Positions 56,525-64,000 of a stretch of DNA of 64,000 nt are shown here, piece by piece. Position 1 is the stretch's first letter. Each line of letters begins with the position of its first letter. The position numbers and the translations under genes are program-made. The notes below the pieces were generated by a model that ran no database searches, had not been told where the DNA came from, and saw nothing but the letters and a program-made list of their open reading frames with translations. The stretch is from Prosopocoilus inquinatus (taxonomy: Eukaryota; Arthropoda; Insecta; Coleoptera; Lucanidae). Location of the stretch: positions 19,679,001-19,743,000 of the forward strand of contig CM069877.1 of NCBI GenBank assembly GCA_036172665.1, in the 5' to 3' direction.

Positions 56525-57446
56525 TTAATTTCGAATTTTCTGCTGGTCCTTCCACAATTCGGGTTTCATTATTTTCTAGTGTTTCTACTGGTGGCTGATC
56601 CCCGAACACTCGCAACCCCGCCATGATTTGTTCCAGATTTTTGATTTTGTTATCCTGCTGAAATAGTATTTCCTCCACATTTTCTTGCAGGTTCTTTGTT
56701 TCTTCTGATATTTTTACCACTAATTTATCTTCGAGTCCTTTTATTTGTTCTAGAAATTTCTCGTCAAAATTTCTGGAGTGCTCTCGAAATTTCTCGTCTA
56801 AGTCTCTAGATTGTTCCAACAATTCATTCTGTAATTTATCCAAATTTCCAGATTGTTCTAGAAGCTTTTCCTCTAAATTTCTGGATTGTTCCATCAATTT
56901 AGTTTGCAACTCGTCTTTGAAGTTTACAGATTGTTCTAGAAGCTTCTCCTCTAAATTTCTGGATTGTTCTCGAAGTTCGTCCTTGAAATTTCCAGATTGT
57001 TCTAGAAGCTTTTCCTCTAAATTTCTGGTTTGTTCTCGAAGTTTCTCTAAATTTCCAGACTGTTCTTGAAACTTCTCGTCCAAATTTCTGGATTGTTCTC
57101 GAAGTTCGTCCTTGAAATTTCCAGATTGTTCTAGAAACTTCTCTTCCAAATTTCTGGATTGTTCTCGAAGTTCGTCCTTGAAATTTCCAGATTGTTCTAG
57201 AAGCTTTTCCTCTAAATTTCTGGATTGTTCTCGAAGTTCATCTTTCAAGATTTTATTAAAATCGACGGGACCACACGAAATTTCGAAAAGGAACGTCTCT
57301 GGATCTTCACCAGCTGTCAACAAATCGGATCGGAGACGCTGTTGAAGTGCGCCTTTCAAACCACAGGTTTCTAACTCTCATTCTTCCAATTCGGTTTTTA
57401 ATTCGGTCACTTTTAAGTCTTTCAACAACACTTTTCTCGTAGCCAT
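56525..57446 (-). pseudogene. gag: Gypsy C Gag with 11-residue coiled-coil repeats
   Basis: ATG at 57446 as in A, but a TGA at 57378-57380 replaces CGA about 22 codons in. A downstream ATG at 57359 opens a 281-codon frame. That frame holds about 15 eleven-residue repeats (LREQSRNLEEK, LLEQSGNFKDE) and then KGLEDKLVVKISEETKNLQE. It is cut at the NSKL position by the gag-protease deletion, so capsid and zinc knuckle are absent. Confidence 0.85.
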
Positions 57447-57530
57447 TGTTTTTTTTTTTTTTAATACTGTACTTATTTAATAATCTGATTAAATTTAATT
57501 TACTTTAAATTGTTTATTTATTTGCACAAA

Positions 57531-57547
57531 CCCGCACACCGACACCG
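57531..57547 (-). promoter_or_regulatory. Primer-binding site of gypsy C
   Basis: Same as 16489-16505 but starting CGG instead of TGG, which would weaken pairing to a tRNA CCA end. Confidence 0.5.
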
Positions 57548-57548
57548 C

Positions 57549-57882
57549 TGTTACGTTTCTAGGGTTTAAAGTTTATTTATTTAAACGAATAAAACACTCG
57601 ATAAAAACTTAACCGTAATTTAATAAAGCTTAAAAACTAATTTATTTGTAACAATTTATTTTCATACTAAAATCTAACTTCGACGATCGCTGTTCGAATT
57701 CGACTGACCGGTGAGTCAACCCGGGGCAATTTTATATCATTCGCCGCCGTCTGGAACTCTCTACGCTGGAAGATTCCAGTCTGTTCGATGTAGGCCCCGG
57801 TGGCGTGATGGCCGATGACGCACAACAGCGAACCGACCTCCTGACGCCCTCAGCGTGACGCAGCACTGAGCGGCTCGCCACA
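57549..57882 (-). repeat. 5' LTR of gypsy C
   Basis: 334 bp, nearly identical to the 3' LTR. Contains the presumed promoter (gatataaaat). Confidence 0.92.
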
Positions 57883-57886
57883 ATAG

Positions 57887-58369
57887 GAAAAAAAATTATG
57901 TGAACACTTAAAATTTACTGTAAGATACCTTACAAATAGGAGCTAACCAAACAACACGGAAATGCGAAAATAAATAGTCCAAAGACCCGGAAAAACTTCT
58001 TATTCTAACGAATAAATAAGTATATAATTCCCTGTTATTTGATACCTAAAAGTCCTGAAAATAAACCATGTGTGTTATGTATAAATCGAGAAAAGAAATA
58101 AAAGAATAAGAATATAATTCCCTGTTATTTGATATCTAAAGATCTAAAAATCCTGAAAAATACAATAAAATATATATATTGGGTATATTTTATTTAATTT
58201 TTCAGGATTTTTAGGCCTTTAGGTATCAAATAACGGGGAATTATATTCTTATTCTTTTATTTATTTTTTTATTTTTTTTCCGATTTATACATACCCTATA
58301 TAGTTTATTTTAGATTTTCACATATTAATTTATATTCTAGATATCTATACATATAGACATATATATCTT
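57887..58369. other. AT-rich sequence interrupted by gypsy C
   Basis: It contains an inverted pair around ttccctgttatttgatacc (about 58027-58047) and ggtatcaaataacggggaat (about 58222-58241), with a direct copy at about 58110. Probably part of the same larger element as the flanking hammerhead repeats. Non-coding. Confidence 0.4.
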
Positions 58370-58550
58370 TTAGGATGATTAGATCTTTGTTAGGTTTAAC
58401 ATTCTTATGATTTTGTCAGTGTGATTAGGTTGTTTTTAGACATTTTTTAGTGCCTTTAAGTTGGTAACGTACTGAAGATGACAGCTTAGCTGCCGAAATA
58501 CGTATCTACGGATATAAAAATTATTGTGGGCGGAGGTTAATTTCAATTAT
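58370..58550 (+). repeat. Hammerhead-bearing repeat, copy 3
   Basis: Same orientation as 30500-30660, inverse of 51725-51905. Shares tgtgattaggttgtttttag and ttattgtgggcggaggttaa. Confidence 0.6.
58468..58510 (+). ncRNA. Putative hammerhead ribozyme motif, copy 3
   Basis: Same core as 51759-51801 (CTGAAGA, GAAATACGTATC, helix I CGTA/TACG). Helix II is weaker: CAGC-TTA-GCTG with an A-C mismatch outside it. Confidence 0.4.
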
Positions 58551-58650
58551 ATAAATTACAAACCATCTCGTTGGCCTAGGGGGAATTATAATTGCATTTA
58601 GAACTATGGAAACAGACATAAAGCCCTGTGGGCCAGCCCAAACAGAATTA

Positions 58651-58909
58651 GGTCCAATTTTACAATGGCAGCTCAACTTTGAGCTGAGGTTTAAACCCTT
58701 AGGCCCAGTTTTACAATTGCAGCTCAACTTTGAGCTGAGGTTTAAACCCTTAGCGACGATTATTTCAACAATTGTTGTGAAGGATTTAAGCTTCGGCTCA
58801 AAGTTAAACCGTCATTGTAAAACTGGGCCTTAGAAACGATTATTTCGACAACTGTTGTGAAGGATTTAAGCTTCGGCTCAAAGTTGAACCACATTTGTAA
58901 AACTGGACC
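58651..58909. mobile_element. MITE with a nested copy of its own family
   Basis: Outer element 58651-58909 (ggtccaattttacaatg to acatttgtaaaactggacc-type) with TTA on both sides. Inside, 58702-58829 is a complete 128-bp sister (ggcccagttttacaattg start), also flanked by TTA. Confidence 0.75.
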
Positions 58910-58912
58910 TTA

Positions 58913-60892
58913 ATAACACAGTAAAGCAAGGATTTATCTTCCGAAAAAATCCAACTTAGCTGAACATTTGTATACATCTTTATGTAGCCATTAGAAATAA
59001 TATACTAAAAGTCCCCATCAATATCATGCCGGCTTAATGTGTTATTCAAGGTCAAACATCAAGAGAAATGGTTTCTCGCGATTATCTCACTTCCTATTAG
59101 TCTGACAACAATTCGTGTTATCACAAGAATTGTAGATTAGACAATTCCCCATAAGAAAGTTCTTATACATTTTTACGTGTGATAAACCGTTTTCATGATA
59201 TAAGATCAATAATACACAAACATGAAATGCATTAATTTCCATGCCATTTTCGAGGTAAAATGCCAGGCGTCTTTTGTTATGAAGCACATAAGAGCCCTCA
59301 GCCCCTTTGTTTATATTTGCGATACCCCCTCGCCTTTACGATAAGTTTACCCTACTAATTTCTGATTAATACTGATATTTGTAGTGGTGATCACTTTTCT
59401 CGACTTTGCAGGTCAGTGGTTTTGTATCGTCTATTATTTTACTTTTAAAATAAAATTGTTATAACTTGAACGTACTTGCGTTTTCTTAGCTTTACCGTAT
59501 TTTCCCCGAAAAACTGAGTGGCGTCCCTCGTTCAATTTCGCATCGGTTTGATTGAATCCCGACCCGTCCCATTGCAGCTGCCAGCGGTACCGAATTCACT
59601 CCTAATAGGTGTTCAACTTCTGCCTATCCACCTAGTAGATAGCAACTTAACCTGATTTGAGTTAGCAAGTTGATGTTTTCTGAACGGCGAGCTGTATTTT
59701 ATCACTTCAGCATCATAACTAAAGATCGGCAAATTATATTTTGTTCGATTAAATAGGGACGAGGCGGCACACAGTGCGGTGACGGACAGCATTACAGCGA
59801 CGAGTAACTGTGCGTACGCTGGTTACCGCGCAGTTCTAAATAAACCGAATAAAATATAAAATTCCGACCCCTAATCATAACTTTCCTTTTATTCTAGTGT
59901 TGTGACCACACTGTGATCAATATTTTCAGTATTAATTAACTACACCATGTTTAAGAATAATTTACAACAAGCTTTCCCGTTCACTAATACAAAAAGAAAC
60001 ATGAATTAGTCGTCAGATTCGACTGATAAAAAAAGATAGCATGATGCCGCTGCCTCACACCAGCAGCAGCTGACTTGCAGAGTTCTCAGCGCAGTGTCGT
60101 TCAATAGGTGGGTAAGCAATTCAGCTGCTTGCTGCCTCTGAACGTGCCCATTGTCGTCCAAATGCCCCAATTTTATGTAGACATAACGGTACTTTGCAAC
60201 AGAATGAAACTCAACAAGGATATCAAGAATGAAAACCGCCATAGTAGTTTAAATATTTGTATTTTGTGTACAAATGGCAACACGCGTTTCGAATGGCAAC
60301 ACGCTTGTACCAGACTTCGGTGCAAGAGCGTTAAATAACTTATTTGTGACAACTAAGGGTCGGACATTCCTAGGATATCTGGTAAAAACCAGTATAAAGA
60401 TAAATAAAGCAGCGGCGTAGATTTCGACATCGCCGCTGAATGGCTTTTATGCCCAAGGCACTTTCACCCTCGCGCTTATTGCATCAGAAGCAATTGTTTG
60501 ATGTAAATTACGTGTGTAACATAATTGCCTTCATAGTTTCTTTTAATTAATAATTATGAAAATATTATAATTCTTTAATGTAACTTTTAAAACGATTGGC
60601 ATAATACATTTAATTCATATCAATTATATCGACGTCACTGCAAAAAGAATGCGAGTTCATTTCGGAATGAATCGGTTATGTAAACAAGTTTTTATATCCA
60701 GTCGACCAGAACTGTAGTGGTTACTGCGTGTCGCATAGACTTATTGGGCTTCGACTGGGTTATTGTTTTGTTTTCACAGGCCAGATGCGTTAAAGATTAG
60801 AATTTTTTCCGATTATGGTCGCTTCAGCATATTAGTAGTTCTTCGTACATTTAACGAAACCTTCCGCCTAAAATGCGCCTAGGTCTGGTGAC
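58913..60892. other. Long stretch without a supported gene
   Basis: A 78-codon minus frame at 60006-60242 (MAVFILDILVEFHSVAKYRY start) has no recognised domain. No RNA gene seen. Confidence 0.3.
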
Positions 60893-61095
60893 AACCTGTG
60901 CACTCCGAACACCTTTGCAAGAGTCTTGCATAACCTACCTGAGACAAGCGTTTCTACACTTTTGACTCCGGTGCAAGTATCTCGCATATCCTGAGGCAAG
61001 CGTTTTGTTTGAACTCCTAACTCCGATATAAGTATCTTGCATGACCTACATGAAGTAAGCGTCTTGTCGTCGTTCATGACTTCGGTGCAGATTTC
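60893..61095. repeat. Degenerate tandem repeat, about 57-bp unit
   Basis: Three to four diverged units contain gcataacctacctgag, caagcgttt and actccggtgcaagtatct-type segments (starts near 60925, 60983 and 61037). A related cttcggtgcaagagcg occurs at about 60317. Confidence 0.5.
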
Positions 61096-61664
61096 AAAAT
61101 ATAAGTTAGTAGTTTACTCGGTTTAGATGTACAACTACAGTTGTGAAAGGTAGTAATGAAATTTTGATTGATAAATTAAAACTTGTAAATTTTGCGAAGC
61201 TCGATATCTGTAGTTATCAATGGAACCTTCGGAGACTGGAGCTCCATACGTTGCCAGGAGAAAACGTATTCCGTGATCTACAATGACATTTGAGCGGCAA
61301 TTTTCAATTTTGAATACTTCTTTTGGACAGAAATCATTTCAATCAATCACCAAGTTTTTCAATATTCCTTAAATTTTTAAACAGAAAAAGAATTTGCAGT
61401 GTACTGAAAGTTTGGTAGCAATGCTAAACCTGGTACCATAGTAAGACCGGAAACAATACTGATGAAGAACGATAAAAAATACTGGCCATGAGTGGAGAAT
61501 TCCTAGGTACAAACTGACTCATACCATAACAATGGAATGCCAAATAACCAAATTCCGAGATATATTTTGAATAATTAGAATACTATCCATTCTCTAATGA
61601 AGTGTTTACTCCACCCTTTAAAGACACTTTTGATATGTATTTAATGTATATGTATTCCAATTCG

Positions 61665-64000
61665 TATGTGAGCCCGTTTCAGTCGCCATCATTATGCCAC
61701 TTTCCTAGTTCAAGAATTACGCTAAAACTACTGATCTGATCATCGAATAGTTTTAACATTTTCGTTTTGTTTTTTAATAAGGAATTTCGGAAAGTCATTT
61801 TTAATATTTTCTAATAATTTTTATAATATTTATTACTTATAGAAGTCGATTTTCTTATTTTTATTTTACATTTTACGGCTGGGGAATTTCCGGTATGCCT
61901 AAAATTCTCTGACCTGGGGGCTCGTTCAGAAACTGAAAAAAAGCGCACTTTGGGTAAAATTCTTTCTCTCAATGTGTAAGTGATTTTGTACATTTTTTTT
62001 TCGTTCTAAACGCCCAAAGTGCTCTTTCGTTACAGTTTTTGAACGCAACAGTATTGTATAAGTAAACTGAGTGGTACTTATATTTGAAAGACAATCCTTT
62101 GCATGTGATCTCGAAAAAACCGGAAGGCGCGAGCAGTCATATTTACCACGATGTTTACATTTTTACTCTTTTGAAGTCATGTTAACTTCCAATAAATTAA
62201 GGAAACAAACAAATATTCAGTAGCGTTGTTTTCTTTATTTTAATTGTATACAATGAACGGCAAAAAGTTACACCATTTGGGAAATTTTTTTGCATTTTAA
62301 AAAATTTGTGCCAATAGTTGTGTGTTTTGTGTATGTTCGATAACCAAATATAAACAGGACAGAAACAGTGAGCAGCTTTTAGTGTGGCTCAAAATGGTAC
62401 CTATTTAAAATTCGAAAAAAAAAAATAATAATAATAATATGGTTTCAATAGCTTTTTACAGAAGGCGTTTACGATAATTGGAGGGGTATATACCGGTTAA
62501 TCTATTGTCTCACTCTTACTTGCATTAAACGCATTCATTTTATTTTACTTTTCTACCCCGATCCATAGAGCTCTCCAACTATCGTAAACGCCTAAAATGT
62601 GTCGCTTGCTCCTTTGACAAAATGGATAAGATTTTTCATTTTCTAGTTAGAAGCGGCAATTGGGCGTTTGGTATTTAGCTCTTGCAAGTGATTAGTTTAT
62701 TCATTTATTCAGCTATAAGAGAATGTTTTTTTTATATCCATAAGAAATATTTAAACAAATAAAATTTGCTCTTGGGTTCTGTTACATGCACGAGAAAATT
62801 TGAGACAATTTTTCACAAGGCGTTTTCTTTATAACATTTTGTCTCATCACTTAATTTCCTGATAACATTTTTCTAGTAATCCCAATCTGGCATAAGCAGA
62901 CCGAATTTTTTATTTTGGGCCAGTTTAATATCTGTACAACTTATGAAATCGACATTAGTACAAATAGTGGCTACCACGTATTGCACCTACAGTGATCGCC
63001 AAAATGTCGGCATCAAATGGGAAAAATCTTTATTTTTGATTTTTTGAGGAAACTTTTTAAGGCAATAATTTCTACTTGTCTGAAAACCTTTTTAACTCCT
63101 AACAGATATACCGAGTGATTTTATTCGAAATAAATCTATATTTCAACGAGATTTTTTTAACGTAAGTTAGTTTCAACTTATTTTTTTTTAATATTCCGTT
63201 AAAATTGAATTTTTCAACTTTTAGAATATTCTAAAAATTTCAGGTACTAAATCTTAATTTCAATATTTAATATTTTTAGGGCGGAAACTACCAAAATTTA
63301 TAATTTGAAAAAATAAGAAAGATTAAGTATTGCTTCATTATTCACCGAAAAGTATTATTTTTGAATATATTTTCCGTTTCTGATGCCTTTTATAATTATT
63401 ATAAATAATTAATATATATTTAAATATCTCTCTATTCCCGTTAATGAATTAATTTCGCAACGACCTTGTAAATGTTACTTTGCAGAAGATATTTCTTTAT
63501 ATGGCTTAGTCCTACTGACTTAAACAGAATTTGAGGGCTTTTTTAATAATAGGATTTGAATTAAATGATAAAAATGTACAACTACTTTTTTTTCAAGAGC
63601 AAACGTTAAAGTTTGCTTTGTCCAACTCAAAACAGTCTATAAAACGGAATTTTAACAGCAAAGGTAAATAAAATAACAATTTTCAACAATTTAACAACAA
63701 TCCGCACCAGTTACTGGGATCATGATCACACAATTGTACCGTCTTGTTTAACAAATAACTACCTACTTATTTGTTTTCTTTTTGTATATTGTAATGTGGT
63801 TTGAAATTAAAGTCGTTTCATGAAAACGCCTCTTGTCATTTTCAGGGACAGATTAGAGGTTTTAGATGTTATTTAAATGCATATTAGTTATGAATAAAAA
63901 TATTTTTCTAAAAGTGTACCTTGCTTCAAAAACGTAAAAATTATGAAAAATATACATTATTTTTGCTGAATAATAAAATATCTGAAGCAACAATTAATAT
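61665..64000 (-). repeat. 2.5-kb dispersed repeat, copy 2 (inverted, runs off the window)
   Basis: Reverse-complement match to 9083-11622: for example gacagattagaggttttaga here against tctaaaaactctaatctgtc there, and aacgcaacagtattg against caatactgttgcgtt. Starts at gagcccgtt near 61665. No coding domain. Confidence 0.75.
62464..62592. mobile_element. 129-bp MITE, GGCGTTTACG family
   Basis: Ends ggcgtttacgataattg and tatcgtaaacgcc. At the position equivalent to 10544-10672 in the inverted copy. Confidence 0.75.

Larger units (their letters stand above)
51982..57882 (-). mobile_element. Ty3/gypsy element C, full ends, internally deleted
   Basis: Two 334-bp LTRs (57549-57882 is 5', 51982-52315 is 3') differ at only two positions that I can see. 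They are flanked by the 4-bp duplication atag (51978-51981, 57883-57886). The interior lacks about 1 kb between gag and protease and about 0.75 kb between protease and RT. It has smaller losses in the integrase finger and macrodomain, and a solo LTR of another element within the integrase region. Confidence 0.92.

Noticed and set aside
60006..60242. 78-codon minus-strand frame
   Set aside because: No domain recognised and no supporting splice or promoter context.
9083..64000. One giant transposon with 2.5-kb terminal inverted repeats
   Set aside because: A third diverged fragment lies between the copies and the outer end is out of view. Two copies of a dispersed repeat is the simpler reading.

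Overview
The window looks like intergenic and intronic DNA from an insect, possibly a beetle. It is AT-rich, with short spliced introns of about 50-60 bp. Two cellular genes sit in dense transposon-derived sequence. The insect call rests on the genes and element families seen; the order is a guess.

Cellular genes, both on the minus strand: (1) a seven-exon DEAD-box helicase of the DDX51/Dbp73D type at 23.9-26.6 kb, whose splice model gives exactly 642 codons plus a stop; (2) an arginine/serine-rich nuclear protein at 39.5-49.9 kb, six coding exons giving 515 codons, split by an 8.6-kb intron full of transposons. No other convincing host gene, tRNA or rRNA gene was found.

Layout: 0-12 kb holds a DD41D mariner remnant, inverted 21-bp minisatellites, a BEL/Pao 3' end and LTR, several MITEs and a 1.6-kb inverted-repeat element. 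12.5-21.5 kb holds two Ty3/gypsy copies (A on minus, B on plus) fused head to head. 26.8-39 kb holds nested hAT and foldback elements, a 172-bp tandem repeat and transposase remnants. 41-51 kb is the big intron of the RS gene and its upstream region, with Tc1-like, hAT and SINE insertions. 51.98-57.88 kb is a third gypsy copy (C), with both LTRs and a 4-bp target duplication; its integrase is split by a 1-kb solo LTR. 61.6-64 kb is an inverted copy of the 9.1-11.6-kb repeat.

Most notable: the gypsy family has an unusual Pol C-terminus. After the integrase GPY/F region comes a TARG1/OARD1-like macrodomain (ADP-ribose hydrolase fold), followed by a CCCH zinc finger, both upstream of the polypurine tract. 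Copy B keeps the presumptive catalytic Lys and Asp 41 residues apart. Its Gag carries expanded 11-residue coiled-coil repeats. Copy B also has a 1471-codon open frame created by two deletions: an 8-nt one that fuses Gag to Pol and removes half the zinc knuckle, and an in-frame one that removes the integrase core. A second signal is three copies of a repeat with a minimal hammerhead-ribozyme-like motif of the kind known from Penelope-like elements. All calls are by eye; no searches or alignments were run.
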